The translations under genes were made by a program, and so were the position numbers. A model generated the notes under the pieces. The model saw nothing but the letters and a program-made list of their open reading frames with translations. It did not search any database and was not told where the DNA came from. From DATGMB01 sp035293845 (lineage in GTDB: Bacteria; Acidobacteriota; Terriglobia; Bryobacterales; Bryobacteraceae), in contig DATGMB010000144.1 in assembly GCA_035293845.1 (NCBI GenBank), forward strand, positions 1-33,392: a DNA stretch of 33,392 nt, given 5' to 3'. Of this stretch, positions 16,064-23,647 are shown piece by piece (positions within the stretch are counted from its first letter, which is position 1; the number at the start of each line of letters is the position of its first letter).

Positions 16064-18048
16064 TGCGCGAGAATCGAAGCAGGAGAAAGATCGTATTGGA
16101 GTTACCCAAGCGGGAGTGGATGCACGCGACACAGCCCGCCACCATCCTAAGCCCGGATTCCGCGGCCACGCTGGCGCGGCTCGCGGCGATCGTCGAGTCT
16201 TCCGATGATGCCATCATCGCCAAGGACCTGAATGGCGTGATTCTCACCTGGAATCGGGGCGCGTGCGCGGTCTACGGTTACTCCGCCGAGGAAGCGGTCG
16301 GCCAATCGATCAACCTTCTGGTGCCCCCGGACCGGCTCGACGAGGAGCAGCAGATCCTCAGCTCGATTCGCGCCGGCCGCCGGATCCAGCACTTCGATAC
16401 CGTCCGTGTCCGTAAAGGCGGCGCGCGCATCGATGTCTCTCTGACGATCTCGCCGGTTTGGGAGAATGGCCGGATTGTCGGCGCGTCCCACATCGCGCGC
16501 GAAATTTCCGAACGCAAACGGCTGGAGGCGGCGAATGCACGCCTGGCGGCGATCGTCGAATCATCCGAAGACGCCATCATCAGCAAGGACCTCAAAGGCT
16601 GCATTCAGAGCTGGAATTCCGGCGCCGAAAAACTCTATGGCTACAGTGCCGAGGAGGCGATCGGCCGTGGCATTGCCCTCCTGCTGCTCCCGGCGGATCG
16701 CCAGCATGAGGAGTTGGAAATTCTGGAGCGCATTGGCCGCGGGGAACGCATTCAGCATTTCGAGACCACCCGTCTGCGCAAGAACGGCGACCTGATCGAG
16801 GTATCCGTAACCATATCGCCCATCTACGACACTTCCGGCCGCGTCGTCGGCGCCTCGCACGTGGCGCGGGACATCACCGGGCGCCGTGCTCTTGAGGAGC
16901 AGATGCGCCAGGCCCAGCGCCTCGAAAGCGTTGGGGTGCTGGCTGGCGGGATCGCGCACGATTTCAATAATCTGCTCACCGGAATCATCGGCAACGCCAG
17001 CCTGATCGAGGAAGACCTTCCGCCCGATGCGCACTCGCGCCAGTTCCTGGAAGCCCTCATGTCTGCTGCAAAGCGCGCCGCCGATCTTACCGCCCAGCTC
17101 CTGGCCTACTCCGGCCGCGGCCGCTTCTTCGTAGGCCCAGTCAACCTGTCCGAGGTGCTCTTCGAAATTCGCACCCTGGTCCGCGCGCTGGTGCGCAAGA
17201 ACGTCACGCTGTGCCTCGATCTGGCGCCGGACCTCCCGCTGGTCGAGGCAGATAGCAGCCAGATGCATCAGCTCCTGATGAACCTCGTCATTAATGGCGC
17301 CGAGGCCATCGGCGAGGACCGCCCCGGCACGGTCACGGTCCGCACGGGAGTCGAGTTCCTGGACGAATCCTATATCCGCGCTGCCCTTGCTGGCGCCGAT
17401 CTGCAACCGGGCGAGTATGTCTCGATTGAGGTCCAGGACGACGGCTCCGGGATGGACGAGGCCACGCAGGCCCGCATCTTCGATCCCTTCTTCACCACCA
17501 AATTCATGGGCCGCGGTATGGGCCTGGCTGCCGCGCTGGGCATCGTCCGCGGGCACCGCGGAGCCATACGGGTTTCCAGCGCGCCCGGCCGCGGCAGCAC
17601 CTTCCGGGTGTTCCTGCCGGTATCCCCGGCGGCGCAGGACAGCCGGCCGCGAGCCCGGCGCGGCACGGTTCTGATCGCCGATGACGAAGAGACGGTGCGG
17701 CAGGTGGCGCGCGCCGCGCTCGAAGCCGCGGATTACTCGGTCCTGCTGGCCGCCGACGGCCAGCAGGCGGTGGAAATGATCCGGACGGTGCCCGCGATCT
17801 CCCTCGTGATTCTCAATCTCACCATGCCCACGATGGGCGCTCAGGAGGTGCTATGCCAGATACGCGCTCTGCGCCCCGATCTGCCCGTCGTGCTTTCGAG
17901 CGGTTATAGCGAGGCCGAAGTCAGCCGCCGCTTCGAGGGCGCGGGCCCCGCGGGCTTCCTGCAGAAGCCCTACGGCAGCGCCGCCATCCGGAAGATCGTG
18001 GAATCGGCGCTCGCCGTCCCGGTCCGCACCGCACCGGCTACTCGCTGA
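16063..18048 (+). CDS. PAS-PAS hybrid histidine kinase with degenerate receiver
   Basis: 661 residues from ATG 16063; other possible starts are TTG 16096 and ATG 16120. An apparent extension to 15400 would overlap the MEDS gene and is not used. Domains: PAS1 (about 37-150), PAS2 (about 157-275), dimerisation/phosphoacceptor region with His299 in GGIAHDFNNLL, and an ATPase domain with N407/N411, DDGSGMD (459-465), FDPFF and GRGMGLAAALGIV. The C-terminal receiver is at about 535-652. No membrane segment is seen, so it is cytosolic. The two PAS domains are near copies (LAAIVESSDDAIIAKDL and LAAIVESSEDAIISKDL), pointing to internal duplication. In the receiver Asp540-Asp541 and Lys635 are kept, but the phosphoacceptor Asp is Asn585 (LVILNLTMPTMG), so it probably cannot be phosphorylated in the normal way. 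The 3' end overlaps the convergent Mrp gene by 11 bp. Confidence 0.92.
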   Translation: MRENRSRRKIVLELPKREWMHATQPATILSPDSAATLARLAAIVESSDDAIIAKDLNGVILTWNRGACAVYGYSAEEAVGQSINLLVPPDRLDEEQQILSSIRAGRRIQHFDTVRVRKGGARIDVSLTISPVWENGRIVGASHIAREISERKRLEAANARLAAIVESSEDAIISKDLKGCIQSWNSGAEKLYGYSAEEAIGRGIALLLLPADRQHEELEILERIGRGERIQHFETTRLRKNGDLIEVSVTISPIYDTSGRVVGASHVARDITGRRALEEQMRQAQRLESVGVLAGGIAHDFNNLLTGIIGNASLIEEDLPPDAHSRQFLEALMSAAKRAADLTAQLLAYSGRGRFFVGPVNLSEVLFEIRTLVRALVRKNVTLCLDLAPDLPLVEADSSQMHQLLMNLVINGAEAIGEDRPGTVTVRTGVEFLDESYIRAALAGADLQPGEYVSIEVQDDGSGMDEATQARIFDPFFTTKFMGRGMGLAAALGIVRGHRGAIRVSSAPGRGSTFRVFLPVSPAAQDSRPRARRGTVLIADDEETVRQVARAALEAADYSVLLAADGQQAVEMIRTVPAISLVILNLTMPTMGAQEVLCQIRALRPDLPVVLSSGYSEAEVSRRFEGAGPAGFLQKPYGSAAIRKIVESALAVPVRTAPATR

Positions 18049-18862
18049 TCTCGATCTTCGGCCCTTCCTGCCGCGCCGCTTCGCCCGCCCGCGCCGCCGC
18101 CCGCCGCGCCAGCTCCAGAAAGGGCTCGCCTTGCCCCTCGCGGAGCACCACCGGCTGGCCGCTATCGCCTCCCACGCGCACCTGCGGATCGAGCGGCAAC
18201 TCGGCCAGGAAGTTGACCTTCATTTCCTCGGCCGTCCGCCGTCCGCCGCCGTGGCTGAACACGTCGATGCGCTCCTGGCAGTGCGGGCAGTTCAGGTAGC
18301 TCATGTTCTCCACGATCCCCAGGATCGGCACCCGCACCTGGTGGAACATGTGGACTGCCTTGCGCGCATCTTCGAGCGACACGTCCGAAGGCGTCGTCAC
18401 CACAATCGCGCCCGTGATCGGCGCCGTCTGAATCAGTGAGAGCGCCACGTCGCCCGTGCCCGGCGGCAGATCGATCACGAGGTATTCCAGATCGCCCCAG
18501 TCCACGCCGCGCAGGAACTGTTGGATCACGCTGTGCAGCATCGGCCCGCGCCAAACCAGCGGCTTATCGCCGGGGTTGAGAAAGCCCATCGACATCAGCT
18601 TCACGCCGAACTGCTCGAGCGGCTGGATGCGCTCCCCGTAGGCCATCGGCGTGCGGTTGATCCCCATCATCAGGGGCACGTTTGGGCCGTACACATCCGC
18701 ATCCATCAAGCCGGTGGCGTGCCCGAGCTGCGCCAAACCGACAGCCAGGTTCACCGCGACCGTCGTCTTTCCCACGCCTCCCTTGCCGGAGCCGACGGCG
18801 ATCAGGTTCTTCACGCCCGGAATCGGCAATCGGGGCATCTGTCCAGGCTGGTTGGGGTGCAT
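18038..18862 (-). CDS. mrp: Mrp/ApbC-type iron-sulfur cluster carrier ATPase
   Basis: A 274-residue P-loop ATPase of the Mrp/Nbp35 family, which carries 4Fe-4S clusters to target proteins in the cytosol. It shows the deviant Walker A GKGGVGKTT (26-34), DADVYGPNVPLMMG (54-67), VIDLPPGTGDVALSL (129-143) and the C-P-H-C pair Cys192/Cys195 that binds the bridging cluster in dimers. It lacks the N-terminal DUF59/MIP18 domain that many Mrp proteins carry. ATG 18862 is chosen because homology begins there; a frame open to 19747 crosses the neighbour and is not real. The GNAT gene upstream on the same strand ends five bases before this start, so they may share a transcript, although a TACGAT lies over the junction. 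Confidence 0.95.
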   Translation of the reverse strand: MHPNQPGQMPRLPIPGVKNLIAVGSGKGGVGKTTVAVNLAVGLAQLGHATGLMDADVYGPNVPLMMGINRTPMAYGERIQPLEQFGVKLMSMGFLNPGDKPLVWRGPMLHSVIQQFLRGVDWGDLEYLVIDLPPGTGDVALSLIQTAPITGAIVVTTPSDVSLEDARKAVHMFHQVRVPILGIVENMSYLNCPHCQERIDVFSHGGGRRTAEEMKVNFLAELPLDPQVRVGGDSGQPVVLREGQGEPFLELARRAAARAGEAARQEGPKIEISE

Positions 18863-18867
18863 CGACT

Positions 18868-19527
18868 CTATCGTAACAGCCCGAGCGCGGTTTTCTGGAT
18901 TCCGTTCGCGAAGTTCGCCGGGTCGAGCCAGCGCTCGAACGCCGCTTTGCGCGCCGGCCATTCGCGATCCAGCATGGAATACCACGCCGTGTCGCGGTTC
19001 TGGCCCTTCACGATCATGTGCTGCCGGAAGATCCCCTCGAAGGTGAATCCCAGCCGCAGCGCCGCGCGCCGCGAGGGCTCGTTGCGCGAGTCGCATTTCC
19101 ATTCGTAGCGCCGGTAGCCGAGGTCCTCGAATGCATGCCGCGCCATCAGGTACATCGCCTCCGTCGCGCCGGTCGTCCGCTGCAGCGCCGGCGTGTACAG
19201 GATGCTCCCGACCTCGATCACGCGATGCGCCGGTTCGATCCGCAGAAAAGACGCATACCCCAGCGCGCGCCCAGCCTCCCGCCCCACAATCGCAAAGAAC
19301 AGGGGATCTTCCGAGGCCGCTTTCCGCGCCAGCGCCCCATCGAACGCCGCCCGCTCGCGATACGGCCCGTCGAACAGGTACGTCCATAAGCCGTCGTGCT
19401 CCGGCGCGCAGGCGCCGCGCCAGAGGTCTTCCGCGTGGGCCGCGGCATCGAGCGGCACGAGCCGCACGTACCGCCCTTCGATCGTGGTCCGCCGCGGCCG
19501 CGGCGCAGGTTGGGAATCGATGGGCAT
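18868..19527 (-). CDS. GNAT-family N-acetyltransferase (RimJ/RimL-like)
   Basis: A 219-residue GNAT protein that should transfer an acetyl group from acetyl-CoA to an amine. It starts MPIDSQPAPRPRRTTIEGRY; the beta-alpha start VRLVPLDAAAHAEDLW matches RimJ/RimL relatives. The acetyl-CoA-binding region is around SILYTPALQRTTGATEAMYL, followed by YEWKCDSRNEPSRRAALRLG and a C-terminal GQNRDTAWYSMLDREWP, a signature seen in a large uncharacterised subgroup. ATG 19527 is used because a longer frame would run into the divergent phosphoesterase gene. The substrate (protein N-terminus, antibiotic or small amine) is unknown. It sits head to head with the metallophosphoesterase, with only 31 bp between starts. 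Confidence 0.9.
   Translation of the reverse strand: MPIDSQPAPRPRRTTIEGRYVRLVPLDAAAHAEDLWRGACAPEHDGLWTYLFDGPYRERAAFDGALARKAASEDPLFFAIVGREAGRALGYASFLRIEPAHRVIEVGSILYTPALQRTTGATEAMYLMARHAFEDLGYRRYEWKCDSRNEPSRRAALRLGFTFEGIFRQHMIVKGQNRDTAWYSMLDREWPARKAAFERWLDPANFANGIQKTALGLLR
18870..18875 (-). promoter_or_regulatory. candidate -10 (TACGAT) before mrp
   Basis: On the minus strand TACGAT ends seven bases before ATG 18862 and overlaps the stop codon of the GNAT gene (18868-18870). The gap AGAGTCG is a poor ribosome-binding site. This could give mrp its own leaderless transcript inside the two-gene unit. Confidence 0.25.
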
Positions 19528-19533
19528 TCTCCC

Positions 19534-19539
19534 ATCGTA
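19534..19539 (-). promoter_or_regulatory. candidate -10 (TACGAT) before the GNAT gene
   Basis: TACGAT on the minus strand ends six bases before ATG 19527. The 31-bp divergent gap also has CACAAT on the plus strand (19547-19552), six bases before the phosphoesterase ATG at 19559. Two promoters in so little space would need the upstream elements of each to lie in the other gene. GGGAG lies in the GNAT gap but touches the ATG too closely for normal use. Confidence 0.25.
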
Positions 19540-19558
19540 TCCATTGCACAATGGAAAT

Positions 19559-20737
19559 ATGTTCCGCTTCATCCTGATCCTCCTCCTCGCCAGCCAGATC
19601 TTCTGGGCCGTGTGGCTGGCGCGCTGGGGGAAGCGGGCCATCCGGCGCGCTCTGTGGAGAAGGACGCTCGGCGCCGCCGCTCTGGCGCTCTACGGGCTCG
19701 CGTTCGCCTATACCTGGCGCTCGTTCTCGCGCCCCACGCCCGTCCACCTCACGGCCGGCGACGCCCTGCTCGGGGCGCCCTTCGCCTGGTGGGCGGCCGG
19801 GTCGATCGTCGGATTCCTGGTCGCCGTCCTGCTCAGCCCGCTGCGCCTCGCGGGCCGCCTCAAGCCGCTGCGGTCGCCTTCGCGCCGGGCCTTCCTGAAC
19901 CGCTCAGTGACGACCGCCGCCGCCGCCCCGTTCGTCGCGAGCGCCTACGGCGTCCTCTATGGCCGCCTCAATCTCGAAACCACCGCGCCGCGCATTTACC
20001 TGCCACGCCTGCCCAAAGCGCTTCACGGCTTCCGCATCGCGCAGCTTTCCGATATTCACATCGGCCCCTTCATGCCGGAAGACGAGATCCGCCGCTACGT
20101 CGAAATCGCCAACAGCCTCAAGCCGGACATGATCGTCCTCACGGGCGATTTCGTCACCTTCGACCGCCGCACCGCCCCCGCGGTCGTGGCAGCGCTCTCC
20201 GGCCTGCGCGCGCCTCTCGGGGTTTACGGCTGCCTCGGCAATCATGATGCCTGGGCGCGCGCCGAGGACGAGCTGACCGGCCTGTTCGCCAACGCCGGCA
20301 TCCGCATCCTGCGCCACGCCGCAGCGCCGGTCGCAGTCCCCGGCGGCACGTTCAACCTCATCGGCGTAGATTTTCAAACCCGCCGCCCCTTCGGCAGTTC
20401 GCCCATGGTGCGGGAGTTTTTAGAGGGCGTGGACCGGCTGATGGCGCCGGATCAGGTGAATATTCTGCTCAGCCACAACCCGGACACGTTCGACCGCGCG
20501 GCCGGGCTGGGCATCGATCTCAGCCTCGCCGGCCACACCCACGGCGGCCAGGCCGCGCTCGAATTCATCAGCCCGGAGATCGCGCCCAGCCGCCTGGTCA
20601 CGCCGTACGTCGCCGGGCACTTCCAAAAGCCGGGCGGCCAGCTCTACGTCAACCGCGGAATCGGAACCATCGGCGTCCCCATCCGCATCGGCGCGCCGCC
20701 CGAAATCTCCGTCTTCGAACTGGTCCGCAACGCCTGA
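19559..20737 (+). CDS. membrane-anchored metallophosphoesterase (YkuE/YaeI-like)
   Basis: A 392-residue two-metal phosphoesterase. The metal-binding motifs are all present: Asp165/His167 (LSDIHIGP), Asp197 (TGDFVTFD), Asn228-His229 (GNHDAW), His306 (LLSHNPD) and His326/His328 (LAGHTHGGQ). ATG 19559 is the first start outside the divergent GNAT gene. Before the catalytic domain lie two or three membrane helices (about 3-20, 37-52 and 76-93) and then an SRRAFLNRS segment with a hydrophobic run (107-131) that looks like an internal Tat signal. Relatives such as B. subtilis YkuE are Tat-exported and associate with the envelope. Here the catalytic part probably lies on the outer face. Activity on lipid-like or nucleotide phosphates is possible; the substrate is unknown. 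Confidence 0.92.
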   Translation: MFRFILILLLASQIFWAVWLARWGKRAIRRALWRRTLGAAALALYGLAFAYTWRSFSRPTPVHLTAGDALLGAPFAWWAAGSIVGFLVAVLLSPLRLAGRLKPLRSPSRRAFLNRSVTTAAAAPFVASAYGVLYGRLNLETTAPRIYLPRLPKALHGFRIAQLSDIHIGPFMPEDEIRRYVEIANSLKPDMIVLTGDFVTFDRRTAPAVVAALSGLRAPLGVYGCLGNHDAWARAEDELTGLFANAGIRILRHAAAPVAVPGGTFNLIGVDFQTRRPFGSSPMVREFLEGVDRLMAPDQVNILLSHNPDTFDRAAGLGIDLSLAGHTHGGQAALEFISPEIAPSRLVTPYVAGHFQKPGGQLYVNRGIGTIGVPIRIGAPPEISVFELVRNA

Positions 20738-20743
20738 ATCCGA

Positions 20744-20755
20744 ATCGAGCTCGAT
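20744..20755. repeat. 12-bp perfect palindrome after the phosphoesterase gene
   Basis: ATCGAGCTCGAT is self-complementary and lies seven bases after the phosphoesterase stop, 24 bp before the candidate -10 of the next gene. It could be an operator for the TIGR03435 gene or be chance. No second copy was noticed nearby. Confidence 0.3.
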
Positions 20756-20778
20756 CCTCAACGCTTTGGATCCGGCCG

Positions 20779-20784
20779 TAGAAT
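20779..20784 (+). promoter_or_regulatory. candidate -10 (TAGAAT) before the TIGR03435 gene
   Basis: TAGAAT ends six bases before ATG 20791. AAGG lies in the gap but only two bases from the ATG. This is one of the clearest leaderless-type arrangements in the window. Confidence 0.4.
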
Positions 20785-20790
20785 AAGGCA

Positions 20791-21603
20791 ATGTTCATTG
20801 GACTATGGCGTCACAAGGGCTCCCCTGTCGTGATCCTTGTGGCGCTTATGGGGCTCGCCCGCGAATCCGTCAAACGAGAGGTAACCGTTCAGGCACAGTC
20901 CCCAACGCCGCAGCCGCGAGCAATGGCGATTCGTTTCGATGTCGTCGCGATCCGGGAAAACACGGCGGGAGCCGCGGGTGGCGACGGAAGGATGTCGCTG
21001 AAAGATGGGTTTCTTCAGGTCAATAACCTGCTCCTAAAATCGCTGATCACGAGCGCTTATGGAGTACACGAGGGATTGATCTTTGGATTGCCCCGATGGG
21101 CAGAAGAGGCTCGTTATGATATTCGGGCCAAAGTGACCGATGCCGGCCCGGCCATGCCGAATACCATGAGCCGTGAACAGCGGCGGGCGTTGATGGCGGC
21201 GATGCTCGAAGACCGGTTTCACCTGGAGGTCCACCCGGTCACGAAGGAGGTACCCGTATTCGATCTCGTGATTGCGAAAGGCGGGCCAAAATTCAGCGAG
21301 AGCACCCGTGGACAACACGTAGAGGTGCGGAAATCAGAGTACACCGGAACAGCCGTTTCCACCGGCGGCCTGGCTTCTTTTCTGGAAGAAATTGTGGGAC
21401 GCAGTGTGGTGGATAAGACCGGGCTGAAGGGCGCATACGATTTGCGTCTGCGGTGGGACGCGGACCTGAGCGGAGCGGACTATGATACGTTCCCGTCCAT
21501 TTTCACCGCACTTCAGGAGCAATTAGGATTGAGGCTGCGGCCGAATCGGGCCCCCGTGAAGACACTGTCTGTAGATCACATCGAGCGGCCCTCGGAGAAC
21601 TGA
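20791..21603 (+). CDS. TIGR03435 family protein (Solibacter-expanded exported family)
   Basis: A 270-residue member of the family TIGR03435, described from Candidatus Solibacter, where dozens of copies occur; the biochemical function is not known. Recognisable segments in order are IRFDVVAIRENTAG (47-60), LLLKSLITSAYGV, GLPRWAEEARYDIRAKV, MAAMLEDRFHLEVHPVTKEV, VGRSVVDKTGLKGAYDLRLR and a C-terminal LSVDHIERPSEN. A hydrophobic N-terminus (VVILVALMGLA) acts as a signal or anchor, and the Gln/Pro-rich stretch after it is a linker. It stands alone; the YncE-like gene converges on it across a hairpin repeat. The family is a strong taxonomic marker here. Confidence 0.93.
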   Translation: MFIGLWRHKGSPVVILVALMGLARESVKREVTVQAQSPTPQPRAMAIRFDVVAIRENTAGAAGGDGRMSLKDGFLQVNNLLLKSLITSAYGVHEGLIFGLPRWAEEARYDIRAKVTDAGPAMPNTMSREQRRALMAAMLEDRFHLEVHPVTKEVPVFDLVIAKGGPKFSESTRGQHVEVRKSEYTGTAVSTGGLASFLEEIVGRSVVDKTGLKGAYDLRLRWDADLSGADYDTFPSIFTALQEQLGLRLRPNRAPVKTLSVDHIERPSEN

Positions 21604-21630
21604 TATGGCGCGCCGCCCGACCCCCGCGGG

Positions 21631-21681
21631 GAGACGCGGAGGCGCAATTCCTGCTTCCCTCTGCGCCTCCGTGTCTCTGCG
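21631..21681. repeat. hairpin copy of a CTCTGCG-type dispersed repeat
   Basis: A 16-bp arm at 21631-21646 (starting GAGACGCGGAGG) pairs with 21662-21677 at 15 of 16 positions around a 15-base loop. It fills the 97-bp gap between the convergent TIGR03435 and YncE-like genes, so it may act as a two-way transcript end, although no T-tract follows. The right arm with its flanks (21659-21681) nearly repeats the sequence at 25731-25754. Confidence 0.7.
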
Positions 21682-21700
21682 TTAGGGAGTGGCCTGAGGG

Positions 21701-22720
21701 TTACTTCCCCACTACCAGAATCGTGAACGAATCCGGCACCATCGGAGCGCGTCCGCCCCGTCCGCCTTCCTTCGGCGGCGCAGTGGGCGCTCCGTACTCG
21801 GCCGCGATGAGGTACACGTGCCCCGTCTTCGAATCGAGCGTCGAAGTCTTCGCGCCCGTCATCGTCTGCACCGTCTGCTCCACCGCGAAGCTCGTCGGGC
21901 TGTTCTCTTTCACGACCGTCAAGGTGCCGTCGCGCTGCGAGCTGAATGCCTCCATCGTCTTCGGGTTGAATACCGCGCCGTCGGTTCCGGCGCCGATCGG
22001 CAGCGTTTCCAGAATCTTGCCGTCATCCGCGTTGAGGATCACCATGTTCTGCGGATTGCGGCACGCCGCGAACAGGATGCGGTTCTTCGTGTCCATCGCG
22101 AGACCCGCGCACTGGCCGCCCTTCCCGGTCAGGTCGTAATGCCCGGTCACCTGCAGCGTCTTGGCGTCGATCACCGCGATATTGTCCTTGTCTTCGAGAT
22201 CGACATAGATGTGACCCTTGCCGTCGCTGGCTGCCTGCTCGGGCGCGCCGCCCAGGTCGATCGTGCCCACGATCGAGCCGTCCGCCGGGTTGATCACCGT
22301 GGCGTTCGGCGCCCGGTGGCTGAAGATGTAGACGCGGTCGTTGAAGTCGTCATGCATGATGCCGTCCGGGGAGCCCTGCACGTCGATGGTCTTGATCGTC
22401 TTCAGCGTCTTGGTGTCCCACATCAGCACCGGATTGCTGCTGGCGAATCCGTGGTGCGTCTTGTCCGATACCGCCGCGCCGTGTACGCCCTTGGCCTCTG
22501 GAATCTCGCCCTCCTGCGCCAGCGTGTCCAGGTTATAGACCATCACCCGGCCCGGATTGCCGCTCCTCGGCACATAGAGCTTGCGGTCCGTGGAATCCGC
22601 GTACACGTAGTCGAAGCCGCCCGGTCCGCCCACCTTGGCCGTCTTCAGAACTTTGTACGGACCCTCGGCGGCCATCGCCAGCGCAGCCAGGCCGGCCAGA
22701 ATCCATGCCATTCGTCTCAT
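21701..22720 (-). CDS. YncE-like exported beta-propeller protein
   Basis: A 339-residue protein with a signal peptide (MRRMAWILAGLAALAMA, cut before AEGPYK). About seven repeats follow, of the kind seen in YncE/NHL-like propellers: GFDYVYADSTDRKLYVPRSG, VINPADGSIVGTIDLGGAPE, AVIDAKTLQVTGHYDLTGKG and ILNADDGKILETLPIGAGTD. The family is common and often expanded in Acidobacteria; members are taken to be periplasmic binding or scaffold proteins with no known substrate. A GGRGGR run near the C-terminus is a low-complexity insert. The ATG has a strong ribosome-binding site (GGGAGGT, complement of 22726-22732, five bases upstream), which contrasts with many neighbours. It appears to be a single-gene unit. 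Confidence 0.9.
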   Translation of the reverse strand: MRRMAWILAGLAALAMAAEGPYKVLKTAKVGGPGGFDYVYADSTDRKLYVPRSGNPGRVMVYNLDTLAQEGEIPEAKGVHGAAVSDKTHHGFASSNPVLMWDTKTLKTIKTIDVQGSPDGIMHDDFNDRVYIFSHRAPNATVINPADGSIVGTIDLGGAPEQAASDGKGHIYVDLEDKDNIAVIDAKTLQVTGHYDLTGKGGQCAGLAMDTKNRILFAACRNPQNMVILNADDGKILETLPIGAGTDGAVFNPKTMEAFSSQRDGTLTVVKENSPTSFAVEQTVQTMTGAKTSTLDSKTGHVYLIAAEYGAPTAPPKEGGRGGRAPMVPDSFTILVVGK

Positions 22721-22747
22721 TGGTAACCTCCCTTTCGTTCATGAGGA

Positions 22748-22753
22748 ATCATA
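22748..22753 (-). promoter_or_regulatory. candidate -10 (TATGAT) of the YncE-like gene, with normal leader
   Basis: TATGAT on the minus strand lies 27 bases before ATG 22720, followed by the strong GGGAGGT site. This gives a conventional leader of about 20 bases. No good -35 box was seen at 17 bp. Confidence 0.3.
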
Positions 22754-22820
22754 CACCAGTCCGGCTGCGGCCGATGGCGCTGCGGATTGTTGAAAAACGC
22801 GCAGCTTGCCGCCCGTAGCA

Positions 22821-22826
22821 TAGAAT
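22821..22826 (+). promoter_or_regulatory. candidate -10 (TAGAAT) before the membrane histidine kinase
   Basis: TAGAAT ends eight bases before GTG 22835. GGAG (22827-22830) lies in the gap four bases from the GTG, so a Shine-Dalgarno reading with another promoter further upstream is also possible. Confidence 0.3.
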
Positions 22827-22834
22827 GGAGTTTC

Positions 22835-23509
22835 GTGGCTGCCGACCGCAAAGCCGACCCGTGGATCGCCCGCCTGGCCTACCGCATTCCGGTCCGCATC
22901 AAAGCCGTGCTCGTGTTCTGGGTGCCCATGGCAGCGCTGTTTGGCGCGCTTCTCGCCGTGTTTTGGCTGGAGAGCCTCGTGCACCGCGCGGACCAGGCCG
23001 TGGCCGACGCCGATCAGCTCCGCGCAACGGCCGTCAGCCGCCTCCGCGACGCCGTCGTGCGCGAGGAGCACGCCGTGGATGGCCTGCGCGCCGGCGGTGG
23101 CTCGGTCGAAGAGTACGCCCGCCTGCGCCAGAACCGGTCGCAGTTGGAAATCAGCGTGCAATCGGCGGAAACGTCCCTGGCGCAGGCCCGTGCCGCGCGC
23201 CAGGCCGCCCCCGTCCGTCTCCGCAACACTCTCCTGGCGTTCGCCACCTTCGGTCTTCTGGCGACGCTCTTCCTCAACGTTATCGGTACCACCAACATGC
23301 TCGATCGTCTCCGGCAGGTGGCGGAGAACGCCCGCCGCGTCGCCCAAGGCGAGCCGCTCGGCGAAGCGCCCATCGGCAGCGACGAAATCGCCATCCTCGG
23401 CCGCCAGATTCAGGAAGCCGGCGCCATCATGAATGAGCGCGAGCACCTCGTCCGCGCCAGCGAGCGCCGCTACCGCGACCTGTTCGATCGTGCGCCCGTC
23501 CCGTATTAA
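22835..23509 (+). CDS. N-terminal part of a membrane histidine kinase, cut by in-frame TAA
   Basis: 224 residues from GTG 22835. Order: a transmembrane helix (AVLVFWVPMAALFGALLAVF), a short Ala/Gln-rich periplasmic coil, a second helix (LLAFATFGLLATLFLNVIG), a HAMP linker (around LRQVAENARRVAQGEPLGEA), and the start of a PAS domain (ERRYRDLFDRAPVPY). The frame then meets TAA at 23507-23509 and continues without any shift as ETDSAGIVRRFNQE, the normal continuation of a PAS domain. So this and the next entry are one gene with a single nonsense codon; CAA to TAA would explain it. As it stands this part gives a sensor with no kinase core. A frame opening at 22787 is not used, because GTG 22835 better fits the signal region. 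Confidence 0.75.
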   Translation: MAADRKADPWIARLAYRIPVRIKAVLVFWVPMAALFGALLAVFWLESLVHRADQAVADADQLRATAVSRLRDAVVREEHAVDGLRAGGGSVEEYARLRQNRSQLEISVQSAETSLAQARAARQAAPVRLRNTLLAFATFGLLATLFLNVIGTTNMLDRLRQVAENARRVAQGEPLGEAPIGSDEIAILGRQIQEAGAIMNEREHLVRASERRYRDLFDRAPVPY

Positions 23510-23647
23510 GAGACCGATAGCGCCGGCATCGTCCGCCGTTTCAATCAGGAGGTCTGCCATCTCCTGCGCTGCGGCCCCGAGCGCATCGCCGGCAGCGCCG
23601 CCTGGGACTTCGTCGATCCCGGCCAGCGCGAGCAATTCCGCGCCGAC

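Noticed and set aside
18038..19747. Fusion of mrp with a 295-residue N-terminal extension
   Set aside because: The extension is the GNAT gene read in a wrong frame; Mrp homology begins at ATG 18862.
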